Shown here one piece after another: positions 41,863 through 54,212 of a stretch of DNA of 64,000 nt. How positions within the stretch are numbered: position 1 is the stretch's first letter; each line of letters opens with the position of its first letter. This DNA is from Usnea hakonensis (Eukaryota; Ascomycota; Lecanoromycetes; Lecanorales; Parmeliaceae): the NCBI GenBank assembly GCA_013423325.1, contig BLJB01000271.1:64820-128819 (forward strand). Direction: 5' to 3'. The translations under genes were made by a program, and so were the position numbers. The notes beneath the pieces are model-generated. The model searched no databases and was not told where the DNA came from. It saw only the letters and a program-made list of their open reading frames with translations.

Positions 41863-44800
41863 TCACAGATATAGTGACTGTGCTGCGACAATGTCTCTCC
41901 TGACTTTCATCAAGGATTCCTCAAACTTCTTCTCCAAGTCCTCGCTGCCCATCACTTTGGCAGCTTGGGCCATCTGTCTCAAGAGCTCCTCGAGTCTTCT
42001 GAAAAGACGAATGAGACTACCTTCATACACGTCAGTCATCTTACATATCTCTGCAAATGACTTCCCATGGGCCCATGCAAAAACCACTTCCATTAGCTGC
42101 CACTTGAATACGGCCAAGTATTCATCCTCAACCACGGGCATCTTGCTCTCCACGGATACTTTTGCCACCATCCTTGCTTTGGCTTGAACCTCACGATATG
42201 GCTTGGCAAGCTCTTCTTTCAGCGCAGGTGCGTCTGACTTTTCTTCAAAGATGAAGCAGCTCAAGACCGCTGCACACATTTCAGGCGAGAGTTCGTTGAA
42301 GAAGCGATCGAAGAGGAGTTCACTAAGTAGAAGCTCATCACCGGTGCTTATCTCGCAAGCGACACGGGCTTTCAGCTGAACGACTTCGGCATCGTTGATG
42401 AACCCGAAGCGGCGGAGGACGCGCTTCCTGCATTTCAGCTCATCAAGCTGTATAATCGATAAAGCAGCGGTAATTTGCTTCTTGACGCCCTTTATCTTGT
42501 CCGACATGACCACTTTTTCGGCGTATTGATTGTAGAGATCCGGTAGACGGGGAGAATTGTGTAGCGGGTTAGCAAGTAGGTGGGACTCAAGCACTTCGAT
42601 TTTCTGTAGATCATTAGCACAGTATAACTATACTACGAAGAATAACACACCCTAAGCGTTTTCCTGAATGATGCATCCGTGATGCCCATATTCTCAATAG
42701 GGTCAAGCACAGCTATTCCGTCCGGGAACCTTCGCTTAACCTCATCAATGGACTTCCTCGCAGTATTCCGTTGATCGGCTGATTTCAAGTCTGCAGGCAA
42801 GAAAATTCGAACATGACCAATGGACTCAACACATGACAGCAAGATTGGCACGACCTCCATCTTTGATTTTTCACCGTCAAGTGCTGGATGGACCCCTTGA
42901 GGCAAGTCCTGATGAGTCCGTGTGCCATTTGATGAGGTGTCCGCTACTTGTAAGAGTACGTCTATGACATAAGATTGCTGCGCTGGAATGTCCTCGGCTT
43001 TCTGGTCCTTCCCAGGTTTTCGTGGGGTGAAGTTGACAACTGCGCCCCAGCCAAAGTCGTTGTCGTTATGCTTAATCCTTACGAGGCGACCGGATTGCAT
43101 GAATTGCAAGCAATAGTTGGGGTGGTTGATGACATCGCGCATATCCTTTGAATGACCATCTAATTGTTTTCGCAAGTCGTAATACTCTCGGATCGTCCCC
43201 TCATCAGCAATTTGCATGTTTGACCGCTGCGTCTCCAGATCGTGGAGCTCTTTCTCAAGGCCAGATACGCTTGCTGTGTTCTGGAATTGGTAAAAACATC
43301 GCTCAAGCATGAACTCGGGAGATATGCCTTCGACCCTCATCAAGTTCAAAATCATGTTGTATCCGAGATAGAATGCAGAGTTCAGCTTATCTTGCTCGCC
43401 GCGAACGATTTCTTTGGCGATGGCAGGTTCCATCTTCTCGTCAATCATCATAATAACAATGCCCCGATCGTCAAGACCACGTCGACCAGCTCGCCCCGAC
43501 ATTTGAACGAATTCCGAAGGGCTTACCCATCGTTGCGAGACTCCATCAAATTTGCGAACACTAGTGAAAACAACGGTCTTTGCAGGCATGTTCAGACCGA
43601 TCGAGAAAGTTTCTGTTGCAAATAGTACCTTAATGAGTCCCTCTTGGAAAAGAATCTCGATGGTCTCCTTTAGAATGGGAAGTAGTCCGGAATGATGAAT
43701 TCCAATCCCGCGCTTCAGCAACGGAAGGATGTTCTGGATCTGCGGTAACTGCTTGTCTTCTTCCGTCAGCATCTCAAGAGCGCTGTTGAAGACCTTTTCG
43801 ACCATGTCCTTCTCTGATTTCTCGTTGAAAGTAAGATTGCTCATTTGAAGAGCGTATGCTTCGCACAGATTCTTACTGAAGCTGAAGACGATGACGGGAT
43901 TGTAGCTCTTCATCATGATCATCTTTACGATTTTGTAAATGTCAGAAGGGCCTTTTGTTCCACCCTTGTTCAATCTCTTGTCCTTGCCCTTGCCCTTACG
44001 CTTCGCCATTGCATCAGCAGGATCATCTCCCTGCTTGTCCGCTATAGTCGTCATGGCTTTATTGAAATTGTCTTCGCGAAACACACCCTTCTCGTCAACG
44101 ATCAAGTGTATCCCATCAGCTCCAGCTGGGAAGAAATAATGTTGTAATGGAGTAGGTCGAAAGTCGGTGTAAACGACGTGGACAGGCTGACCATGTGTCT
44201 TGGTGATCCATTCTGCAAATTGCATCGCGTTCGGAATTGTGGCCGAAAGGAAAACATAGCGGACTTTATCGGGTAAGAGTATGATGGTCTCCTCCCACAC
44301 TACACCACGGGATTTGTCTCTTAGGTAATGAATCTCGTCGAAAACCACCCATGCCACTTCTCGCATAATCTCAGAGCCTCTGTAGAGCATGGACCGAAGA
44401 ATCTCCGTAGTCATGACCAGACACGTTGCCGTTGGATTGATAGTCACATCCCCGGTCATCAAGCCTACGTCTCCAAACTCTGCAGCGAATTCTCGGTACT
44501 TTTGGTTGCTCAGCGCTTTGATAGGGCTTGTGTATATGACTCTTTGATTGTTTTTCAAGCTCTGAGCTATCGCATACTCTGCAACCACGGTTTTCCCAGC
44601 ACTTGTATGAGCAGAAACTAACACACTTTCCCCTCGTTCGATCGATGCTATAGAAACTTGTTGAAAAGGATCCAATGTGAAGGGCCAAGTACGTGCTGGG
44701 GTCTCTGGCGCTTTGTGTTCTGAAATAGGCACATAGTCGTAGTCTGGAGGTAGAGCAACTTGATGTCTTACTTGATGGGACAAGATGACTGCAGTACCCT

Positions 44801-45128
44801 CCTTTGCTGCTTGAAGCCCAGCAGATGCAGCCACCTCCCGCGACTGCTCTGTCTCGAAAGTGTCTGTGACTAGGGGCTCGGCTTCGACATCCCTCCGCTG
44901 CCGCTTGGCTTCCGGTTGGCTGTCTCCATTTGTTATCGTCGAGGGTTTGTCAGGATCTCCTGCATCGAGCATAGAGATCTCCGCGCCGTCATTGATATTT
45001 CCATTGATGTCCTTGGCCTCTCCGCTAGCCAGTCTCTTCTTACTCTTGTCTTTGCGGGGCTTTTGATTGTTAATTGGAGGCTTTCCACCAGATGACGGAT
45101 CGTCAAACACATCAAAGAGCTCATCCAT
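41863..45128 (-). CDS. MTR4: MTR4/Dob1 exosome RNA helicase
   Basis: Two exons (45128-42651, 42603-41863; 47-base intron) give 1072 residues, the usual MTR4 size. Helicase motifs: Walker A SAHTSAGKTVVAEYAIA near residue 170, YTSPIKALSNQKYREF, LMTGDVTINP, DEIHYLRDKSRGVVWEE, FLSATIPNA, FATETFSIGLNMPAKTVVFT and QMSGRAGRRGLDDRGIVI. The C-terminal DSHCT helical domain ends with MEVVFAWAHGKSFAEICKMT, YEGSLIRLFRRLEELLRQM and a final AAQSLYL. The arch region lies between. MTR4 unwinds RNA for the nuclear exosome, alone or in TRAMP. The N-terminus MDELFDVFDD is also family-typical. It is divergent from the KHDC4-like gene with a 238-base shared promoter. Confidence 0.97.
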
Positions 45129-45366
45129 TGGCGCAGATAGATGGTAATCACAAGCTTAATGAGGGCAAAACAATTTGTTCGAAAATTAGAGTACATTTAG
45201 AATACCTCAGCACCGAAGAATAGCCAGCTAAATTTCTCCATGCCCCGGGTACCCCGGGCTCCGCATAAGTAAGTGCACCTAAAAATGTTAGAGTATAATT
45301 CACAGCCTTGCGACCGGCCACCATCAGAGGCAATTATCTGTCCGAACACCTTTATAGCTTCTCGAA

Positions 45367-47332
45367 ATGGCAGACGAGGCCCGAAAGGTTTCAAAACGCT
45401 CTAGATTTGACCAGACAGAGCCTGACGTGAAACGCACCTCACGCTTTGACCGACGCTCGCGGTCCCCTACCAGCAGAACCTCAGAGACACGACGAAGCCG
45501 CAGTCCCTTGGCACCAGACGCCTCCCTAAGTCCTGGAGTAGAAGATAGAAAGACCCCTCTCGATCCAGCTGCTGCAGCCGGTAAGCTATACCAAATCGGA
45601 CAGCCAGCTGTAGAGAACTAAAACTTCACTTAGCCGCTGCTGCAGCTCGAATCAACGCCTCCATACAAGCCAAAAAGGGCGTACAGCATGTCGATGTTCC
45701 TCCAATTCGTGCGGTGAGCTTCTGCTTGTCTCATGAGATGTCTTGTGTTCTAATGGTTCCTTAGACGGAAAGCCCAGCAGCGAAAGCATCTTCACCCAAC
45801 CCAAACGCTGGCTCAAGCACGAGCAATATCAATGGCGATATGTACATTGCAGATGGGGATTACATAAAGGACATCGAGGTCAATGATCTACGAAACCGTT
45901 ATACGCTGACCAAAGGCTCAACGCAAAAGATGGTAATTATCCTTGTTACATCCACTGATACTCCCAGGTGCCAGCGTTCAAAAGTCATGTCAAGTCTATG
46001 CGGTTCTACGTTCCTACTTATTACCCTTTGTGGGAGACTGTTCGAAGCTTACAATGGGCTGATCTAGCACTCTGCAACCCCTCTTTGGCATCTGCTGACC
46101 TCCACTGCGTGACATCTAGATTAAAGAAGAGACTGGCGCCGGTACGCTATACCTGATTTTTACAGATTTTGAAGTAGAGAAGCTCATAGTGTAAAGATGT
46201 CACCACCCGAGGAAACTATTATCCCGACAAAAGCATGGCCACTGCAGCGGTAAGTCTCTATCCCGTGCAGATGCAATATAAGTACTCATCTCAGCAGAAT
46301 CCGCCTCTCTATCTTCACATCACTAGCACCTCGAAAGACGGTCTTGAGAAGGCAGTGGAAAAGGTCAATGAGCTTATGAAGCAAGAGTTGCCGAATCTTG
46401 TCGATGAAAGACGTTTCAGGCGTAGAGAGCCAGACCAAGTTGAGCGCGATGAGTTTGGACGAGTAAGCCTGTATTCACAAGTTTCTGGACAAGCTGACAC
46501 GTTGAAGCGCAAATGGCCCGAAGAGCGCATTCCCATTGACCTTGAGCCAATCCCTGGCTTCAACCTTCGGGCACAGGTGGTAGGTCATGGTGGCGCTTAT
46601 GTCAAGCATATCCAGCAAGAGACTCGCTGCCGTGTCCAAATCAAAGGCCGCAACTCTGGTTTTATGGAGCACGGCACGAACCGAGAGAGCGATGAACCGA
46701 TGTATCTCCACGTAGCGTGAGTGCTCGTTAGCTGCTCAAACAAATCGAGGTCTCAAATTGACGACGACTAGTGGCCCTGATCCCGCAGAAGTCCAGCACG
46801 CGAAAGATCTCTGCGAATCACTACTTGAAAACGTCAAAGAGCAATATGCTCGGTTCAAAGAGAATCCACCCCAGCAACGCGGTTACGGCTACCAGCAAGG
46901 GGGCGATCGTCAGAGTTATGGAGGAGGTTACGGGTCTTATGGAGGAGCGCAGTCTCCAGTGTCGGCTGCGACCCCAGCAACGCCCGGTCCTCCTGGAGCC
47001 AGCAGCCCGACGGATTACGCTGCTAATTACGCCCAGTACTACGGTGGCCAAGATCCCTATGCCGCTTATGGTGGCTATCAGAACTATGTGGCATACTATC
47101 AGTACTACCAGCAACAAGCCGCACAGCAATCAGGTGCTCCGGGTTCTGCTCCACCTGCTCCTCCAAATGATGATGTGCCACCGCCGCCACCACCTAGTGG
47201 ATCTCCCCCCGCTACAAACGGAGGCTACAATTCGGTAAGTTGAATATATGCTTGCATACCCTCGTAATTGACGCGCGATGATATGGCTACTGACGAGAAA
47301 CGGAACAGGTCCCGCCACCACCAGGCATGTGA
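45367..47332 (+). CDS. KH-domain RNA-binding protein, KHDC4/BLOM7-like
   Basis: Nine exons (45367-45580, 45634-45713, 45765-45932, 46120-46141, 46197-46249, 46298-46462, 46508-46716, 46772-47234, 47309-47332) encode 465 residues. The N-terminus is an RS-like region (SRFDRRSRSPTS). The two KH-like segments are DLRNRYTLTKGSTQKMIKEE to PPLYLHITSTSKDGLEKAVE, and IPGFNLRAQVVGHGGAYVKH to RCRVQIKGRNSGFMEH. The tail is Gly/Tyr/Gln-rich (RGYGYQQGG) and ends in polyproline (DDVPPPPPP, then SVPPPPGM). Human KHDC4 affects splice-site choice and binds the Prp19 complex; a fungal role in splicing is inferred. The 22-base exon encodes IKEETGA. The 45-base intron at 46463 keeps frame if retained. Confidence 0.88.
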
Positions 47333-47649
47333 GTTGAGGTAGGCGTGTTGCGGAAGTGGGGAAAGTAGAAGCCTCCGTCTCGCCATTTTTGGTGGCTTTA
47401 ATCCCTTGCTTGCACTCGCTAACCTGGCCAATATATGGAGATACAGCAATGTAGGTTTGAAAACAAGGGCTAATTCTCATTTACCACTTGCGGTATTCTC
47501 AGAACCATATTGTGATTGACGCGACCTCATTTGTATTCTATTATGCACCCAATATAAGGCAATGCAATACTGATCTGCTCAAACGTTCGTCACAGACGAC
47601 GCTCCTTGTGAAGCACGCCATGACCGTCCTTTATCCAGCAAAAGCACAC
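47333..47649. other. Convergent intergenic, KHDC4-like/RecQ
   Basis: About 320 bases between stop codons. Nothing recognised besides the 3' ends. Confidence 0.45.
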
Positions 47650-49517
47650 TTAATCATACTCATCTCCATAGAAATCCTCGCGCTGCCTCTGCGTAGAGAC
47701 CCATTCCTCGCTCGCGAGGCCCTCTTTCTTCCTTTCCTTCAATCCCTGTCCTTCCATGCAAACGTCACACCCTTGCTCGCACGCCTCAATGCCTTCTTCT
47801 CCGAAAAACTCGGCAATAATGACATGTCGGCACCGATCCGTGCGCTCGCAATATTTGACTAGGGCTTGAAACGATTCGGTGCGAGATTTGAGCTGGGTTT
47901 CTTTGGCCTCGGCTGCAGCACCTTCGTTGCCTTCGCGGTGCCCGTTGCCGCCGTTACCATTGTCTCGTGCGATGCGATAACCGGTTCGATCACGATCCTC
48001 TCTCGAGTAGAACAGCAAACATCTAGCAACTCGTCCATCTCTGCCCGCCCGTCCAGCTTCCTGGTAGTAACCCTCGAAACTCTTCGGCAAGCTCCAATGC
48101 ACCACGAATCTCACATCCTGCTTGTCGATGCCCATCCCAAACGCCGTGGTGGCTATGATGATGTCGTACCCCGAGGCACTAGCTATCCATTTGTTCTGGC
48201 ACTCGTTGCGCTCGAGGTTAGAGAGTCCGGCGTGATAGGGAGCAGCGCCGATTTTGTGTTCACGCAAACGGGCAGAGAGCGCGTCGCAGTCGGAGCGGTA
48301 GGGCACGTAGATTATACCAGAGATGGCCTCAGAACGCTGACTGTTTGTGGAGCTTTCTTGTGATATCTCCTGGGAGCGGGTCGGATCGTTGGCGCGACGA
48401 GCGTAAATCTTCTGGAGCCAGGAAAGTAGCCAGGAGAAGCGATTGTCAGACTCGTCGGATGTGAAGCGGACCTCGTAGACAAGGTTGCGGCGAGTACTTG
48501 AGGTTACAAAAGTCTTGGTGTTAGTGGGGTCAAGTCCGAGGGTTTTGATGATGTCCCCACGGACAAACGGCGGGGCGGTCGCTGTCAGACAGATGATCGG
48601 GACAGTTGGGTAGGCGAAACGGAAATGTGACAGGTGATAATACGCTGGACGAAAGTCGTGACCCCATTCGGAGATGCAATGAGCTTCGCTACGCATATTA
48701 TGGAGTCAGCATCGATTATTCGAGGTAGGAAACGGAGATGCAAATCAGGTAGGTCTCGGGAGTAATTCTTTTTTCTTGGCTTTGAAAATGTCATGCAACT
48801 CGAATCAAATTCACGATTGAAAAGATCGGTTCCCATATCTACGTACTCAATGGCGATACGAGATAGCTCTCCTTGACTGAAAATCGTTTCAAGGTTTCGA
48901 CGAAATGTCTCTGTAAGCACTAATTCCGGTGTGACATATAGGAGACGGGTCGTTGGGTGACCTACATTATTCAGTGAATACCAGGGAATACCCAATACTT
49001 TTTTCTTACGCACCGCTGCATAAGTCTTTCAGAATGTCCCTGCGTTCCTCGGTGGGCGTGCTGGAATTGATAGTCGCCACTGGTATACCTGCTGCACGTA
49101 ACGCGGCGACTTGGTTGTTCATGAGAGCGAGCAACGGTGAGACAACGATCGTGATGCCATGGTCGATCATAGCAGGCAACTGGAAGCATAGACTTTTCCT
49201 ATACACTACATCAGGGGGCACTTCTGGGAACCAGCCGAGAAAGTATTTACCCAAATGAGGTAGCTGTTTGAGGACATTTAGATAGATGCGTGCTTATCTT
49301 GGTTTCGATGAAGAGTTCTCACCAGCCTGAACAAATACATCATGCCCTTCTAGTGTCGCTGTAATAATCTCACGCTGGTATGGTCTGAAGTATTGTCAAA
49401 GAAATGCAAAAAGCCCTGAAAAGGAGAAAATGATGGATACCTAAAATTGGATTTCCCGAACACTCTTCGCAAAGTGAAGTCAGGGTCGACAGGGGTTTTT
49501 TTGCCCGTGTGGGGCAT
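47650..49517 (-). CDS. RecQ-type DNA helicase, short form
   Basis: The minus-strand gene starts MPHTGKKTPVDPDFTLRRVF at 49517. Spliced motifs: RPYQREIITATLEGHDVFVQ, Walker A AATSFGKSLCFQLPAM, VSPLLALMNNQVAALRAAGI, DEAHCISEWGHDFRPAYYHL (DEAH made by a splice), CLTATAPPFVRGDI, IIYVPYRSDCDALSARL, TTAFGMGIDKQDVRFVVHWS and YYQEAGRAGRDG. The RecQ zinc motif follows (RCRHVIIAEFFGEEG, then CEQGCDVC). There is no HRDC domain and the N-terminus is short, so it resembles RECQ1-type rather than Sgs1/BLM-type enzymes. I read six exons. One is 13 bases (49251-49263) and supplies the Walker A loop. RecQ helicases act in recombination and replication repair. It is divergent from the SERF gene. Confidence 0.93.
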
Positions 49518-50087
49518 GCTCAAAAGAAACGACCTGGCAATCTAAGAACAAAGACGTCCTGGGCACAGAGTGGACAGGTATCTCAGACTACGATGAGAAA
49601 AAGGTTTCAGACTCAAGCCCACTTCTCAGACGAAGAGATTGACTGCAGATCCTAAATGAGCTGTACGGTATATTGAGATCTTAAGGAGAGTAGGCCATGT
49701 TCACAAGATGTTCAGGAAAAGAAGAGATCTTCATCATTACTTGAATTCATGACAAGCGAGATTCGACAATCACGCTGTCGTTCTTAACGCCGTTTAGAGA
49801 AGAACCAAACTAAAGTAAAGATGAAGGACACAAGGGAAAGTGCGATTGAATATCGGAACAGGATTCGGACCAGTCAAAAGTCGAAACTAAGCGCCGCTTG
49901 CGGTTGCCGCGGTTGCCAGTCGGAAACAAAGTTCTCAAATTTGCTGACACCCTCCTATTCATTCCTTTATATTCCACGAACCCGTCAAGTCTTTTCATCC
50001 AAGTACCGCCCCGTAGCAGACGCATTAGCACCCACACTCTGAGTGTCCAAAATCTTTTTCATTGCGGACATTTCATCAACCTGCGCC
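49518..50087. other. Divergent promoter, RecQ/SERF
   Basis: 570 bases upstream of both genes. No gene or repeat recognised. Confidence 0.45.
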
Positions 50088-50519
50088 ATGGCTCGCGGCA
50101 ATCAGCGTGACAAAGCTCGTGTAAGCCATGGAGCACAGAGAAATCCTTGAATCTGAGGCTCATGCTGAGCAGGAGAAAAACCAAAAAGATCAAGCTGCCA
50201 AGAAAAACAAGAACACCGTCAGTCGATTTCGATCCGAACCGCAATAATATCTCTTTCCGTTCCGGTTCGCCTTCTGGGAAGCAGAGACTGACATAGCCGT
50301 GGCGTCTCCAGCAATCGGGCACCGAATTTCAGCGTACCAAAGAGCAACAGGCGGCTATAATGCGCCAGAAACAGGCCGAAGGTATGTAAGAGTGGGAGCG
50401 CGAGACTCAGCCTTCCTCGTGGCAATACAAGCCGAGCTGGATGGAAGAGGGACCAGGCTGATACACCTATAGCTTTTGCTAAAAAGGAGAGTGCTGCTGC
50501 TGGTGATGGGAAGAAGTAG
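50088..50519 (+). CDS. SERF/4F5-family small protein
   Basis: A 64-residue protein in four small exons (50088-50120, 50173-50217, 50312-50381, 50473-50519). It starts MARGNQRDKAREKNQKDQAA, continues KKNKNTQSGTEFQRTKEQQA and ends AFAKKESAAAGDGKK. This is the SERF/4F5 pattern of small, highly charged, disordered proteins. MOAG-4/SERF proteins promote amyloid formation in animals and bind RNA; the fungal role is unknown. All introns have GT-AG borders and phases agree (65 codons including stop). It would be missed by open-frame length filters. Confidence 0.9.
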
Positions 50520-50864
50520 GGATTTACGACGCTGGTCTGTAAAGGCTAGCTAGAGCTGGGGCAAAGGAGGATGGTCTATGATCGATCATGAGATTGCTTG
50601 CGCAAAGGACGGGCAGTGTGTTCGAGACAAAATGTAGATGATAAGTTATGCGAAGGACGGGTTAGAGGAGTTCTGGGTCACATTCATGAATATCTTTCAA
50701 GATCTAATAGGTCCACCCATAGGCTTTTTTGCAAGATCTCCCACGCCATTTTCTTTGCATGTTTGTGCTCATCCTTGCTCCCATGTCTTGCCTACCTCTG
50801 TTGAACATTTTTCGGGCCATTCCACCGACTCACTGCTGCGGGAGGGCAAGCTCCGAAGCCATGT
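50520..50864. other. Convergent intergenic, SERF/TCP11
   Basis: 345 bases between stop codons. No gene recognised. Confidence 0.45.
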
Positions 50865-52687
50865 TCACCTTGGATGAGCCACGTCCAGCGCTTCGCTTCG
50901 AACGGGCATACTTTGCTCGTACAAAATGGGTCCCCAAACCCGCCAGTGAAGCAGGGAAATGTGCGATATACGCTTGGCCATGTGGAGCAGTCCCTCATTC
51001 TCACTCTCAACGGCAGCACCTGGTTTCTGAGGGACTTGGCGCCCCATCAGTTGTGCGGGAGAGAGGTCGACAACGGCGCACATTTCATCGTGGACTCTTA
51101 TTTTCAATACAGCAGCGAGGGAGTCTCGCGTGTCTACAAATTCAGACTTTTTCGAGTCGCAACAACGACTTAGAAAATCCTCCGCAAATTCAAGGTCTTC
51201 GGATGTAGGTGGTTCGCGATTGTTGCAAATCGCGTATGCTGCTCGGACAATTTCCAGAACGACAGACCCTTTCACCTGCCAGTAATCAAATTGGAGCCCT
51301 TGATCCAATATTAAGGGAGCAACTCTAAGGAACAATTCGGCGTATGATCTTGGTGATGTCTTGCCCGTCCAGTCCAGCAGTTCAAGAAGTTTGTTCAAGG
51401 TCTGTTGGCATGCGGCTTGGTAAACTAAAACCTGAAAATCCAACTGCAGCATCCGAATGCGGCTGTAGTCGAGTGCCAATGTTGGAGGAAGACTGTCTTG
51501 ATAGAATACGACTGCGTCTGTAATGGCATGGGCGAGTAGCCACAATCCGGAATTCGAATTTTCATCCGCTTCTAGGAGATTTTCAAACCATATGCGAGCC
51601 CCTGAGACATCCCATCCATTTGCAATTTGTCGAAGAAAATCTTTCTGCTCGAACGAAATGGTGTCTTCCACCCAAGTCAAGTGCCATTTTCTTATCGAAC
51701 GATTGGCAACGTCCTGCAAACATGTTACCAGTCAGAGTCAACGAATGTAGAACGAAAACGCCAGGCTCAACTTACCAAATTGATTCCCTCCAAAACTTCG
51801 AACATGGTTTTCAGACCAGTGATGATGTGGTTTATCTCTGCATTCTCTACGCCGAACCGTATTGTTGAGCTCATGGTAAGGAGCAAGTCACCTCGGGAGG
51901 CTGAACAAAACGGTTTCAATAAGTTGCCAAGCCAATCGCTGAGGGCCGTGAAATCGCATATTCTATGCTCTAATTGTTGTATTAAGAGTCCGACGTCGAG
52001 CCGTGCATCTATTACTGGCCACTCTTCAAGAGGCAATAAATGCTTTAGGATGTCTCGTAAAGCTCCAAGCAGTTGAGGAAGCCTGAGGATCGCCCCCTGA
52101 GCAGAGCCTGTGGGTTCCGTCTTATGCAACGATATGCACAGAGGTCGACTGAAAGGACAAGCAGCGGTTCTATGGCAATGCGCCAACCACAGTCCGATTT
52201 CGACTGCCAAGGCATGCCAATACTCCAGTGTCCGCTTTCGTCTTTCTTCAACTTGCTGCCCGTGCATGTTGATTCGAAGTTGAATCGTGGGGTCAAAGTT
52301 GAGGTAGTGCCTAAGGAGCAGGTCGTCTTTGAGTTGTGGAATATCTATTTCCCTCAGGACGGCTTTCGTGACAGGAGGATCAAGACTGACAGAGCCGGAG
52401 TCTGCGAAATGGGTTGTGCCAGCAGTTGATAGACGAGGTGGCGTCTGTGCCAGGTGTTCATAATTGTCTCCGCTAGATGAGAGCCGTGATGCCGAGGGAT
52501 CCGATAACAGCGCTGGCAGTGAATGTCTTGTGCTGGCGTCCTTATCGGGTATCACGCGTTCGACTGATGCTTCTGTAGAGCACGTGTCCCCAGAACTTCG
52601 TCTGCGGTTATGCATTCCCATCTTCCTAGCATGCACGTGAGAGTCGTCTTGTAGAGGCACTTTCGACGGTTGCACGTTTCTACACAT
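50865..52687 (-). CDS. TCP11/SOK1-family protein
   Basis: Two exons (52687-51776, 51713-50865; 62-base intron) encode 586 residues. The TCP11 domain covers most of the protein after a Ser-rich N-terminus. Signals are PVIDARLDVGLLIQQLEHRI, CDFTALSDWLGNLLKPFC, MSSTIRFGVENAEINHIITG, MFEVLEGINLDVANRSIRKW (across the splice) and EDTISFEQKDFLRQIANGWD. Yeast Sok1 suppresses loss of cAMP-dependent kinase when overexpressed, and mammalian TCP11 acts in cAMP signalling in sperm. The molecular function is unclear. The start at MCRNVQPSKVPLQ is the first ATG in frame. An upstream coding exon cannot be excluded because the next 1.5 kb is empty. Confidence 0.88.
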
Positions 52688-54212
52688 GATACCTGGTGCT
52701 TCTTCCGTTCTTTGGTCTGCCGTTTACGGCTGGATTCCCTTGTTCTCTTCGAGAGTGATCTCGGTTAAAGCAGTTGGATTATTCAATGATTCGATTATTG
52801 AAGATGAGAGACTGCACCGTTCGCTTTGGCTGGGGACATCAAATCATCTCTGTTAAGTGGATGCTGTAATTCGCTGGCGTACACAGAACGTAGAGCAAAG
52901 CATAATTCGCGTGCCCTGATGCAAGCTCGTTTATGTGAAGGAAAGAGTTTGCCACGCTTGCAAAAAAAACTGAAAACTCCTTGCTGAAAGCAATCAATGA
53001 ACCGATATGGAGACGCACAAACCATCTTGGCGAAAAAGAAGAGAATTTGATGATGATTCATTGTCTTAGTGATACAGGCACGAAAAGGAAGAGTCTTCAG
53101 AGAAAGCCTCGCGTTTCCAGCTGATTTTCGCACGTAAACGAGTGGTAGATAGTGAGGCTCAACACCAAGGAAACCTGGTATTTGATAACAGCGCCGCATC
53201 TACCCTATTTGGCCAGCGCAAGGAAGACGAACAGTGCGCCCAATCAGCATGACACAGATCGGCAAGCAGGCTTAAGCTTAAGAAGGGATTGAGTCGTGCG
53301 GATGAAAAGCACAATAATAAAGAAGGTGCAGCAGAGTCGAGCTTTCTCGGCAATTGACTTCTGTGCAGATCCGACGAGTTGGAATTGAAAAAGAAAAACT
53401 TGTCACTGATCACTTGTAGAGAAGCAAGAGTCAAATACCTTACTCTAGATCGGTGCCAAGAAATCAACTTGGAAGAAGACCATGTACAGAGGATCCAGGC
53501 AGGAGTTCGGATTCAATCCAATCGGAGTACAGCCAGGACAGCTTGTCCAATCGATGCATCGAAGCGGGTCTTGACGCACATGCGCCGTCACCATTATTAC
53601 TTTACTGAAGCCTTGTGCGGAATTGATTGGCCTTCGGCATCTCTTTGGTGAAGGGGAGAGATTCGTGGCAACCTTGTTAGAGAATGCGAGCATAAGCGAC
53701 GACACACGAGATGTAACATGGCAACATAGAGTAATCATTACTCCTTGTAAATGTAATGTAACATAATAGTTCAGAGTAGCATAAAGTGTCTTGAGGAGAA
53801 GAACAAAGGAGCAAATACTCTAATACTAGAGTATAGTATAAGTAGGTTCTGTAAACCGAATGATGATGACATTGAGATTAGATGATTACTGATTACTCTG
53901 CATCACACAAACAAGTAAAGAACAACATTTAGAGTTCGTGCAAGTGAAGAATGTTTGGAAGTTTTGCATTGATTATTGAATAAAGTAATGTTTGCATGCA
54001 TAAAGAGAGTACTTTAGCTAAATTAAGAGAGCTTGACTACAGTAAGGTGGCAAGCCACAGATCGGGTGAGGCTGCTGCTAATCCGAAAGGCATGCTCCTC
54101 GCCTCAACGCCTCATCCGACCCAATCTTCTGGAATTCCGAGTCTGAGAAGGTCTAGGCATAGAACACACCATAGTCCGCAATTTCCAATTCCCTCTGATA
54201 TGGCGCGACTTC
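52688..54212. other. Gene-free 1.5 kb, TCP11 upstream region
   Basis: Between the TCP11 start and the TRAPPC13 stop. AT-rich at 53740-54000 with repeated CTAGAGTATAGTAT-like units. Open frames at 52795-53199, 53159-53467 and 53996-54445 lack family signal; the last is antisense to TRAPPC13. Confidence 0.45.

Noticed and set aside
45240..45258. CCCCGGGTACCCCGGG palindrome in the MTR4/KHDC4-like promoter
   Set aside because: It is short, GC-rich and partly imperfect. It could be chance, and no second copy was seen.
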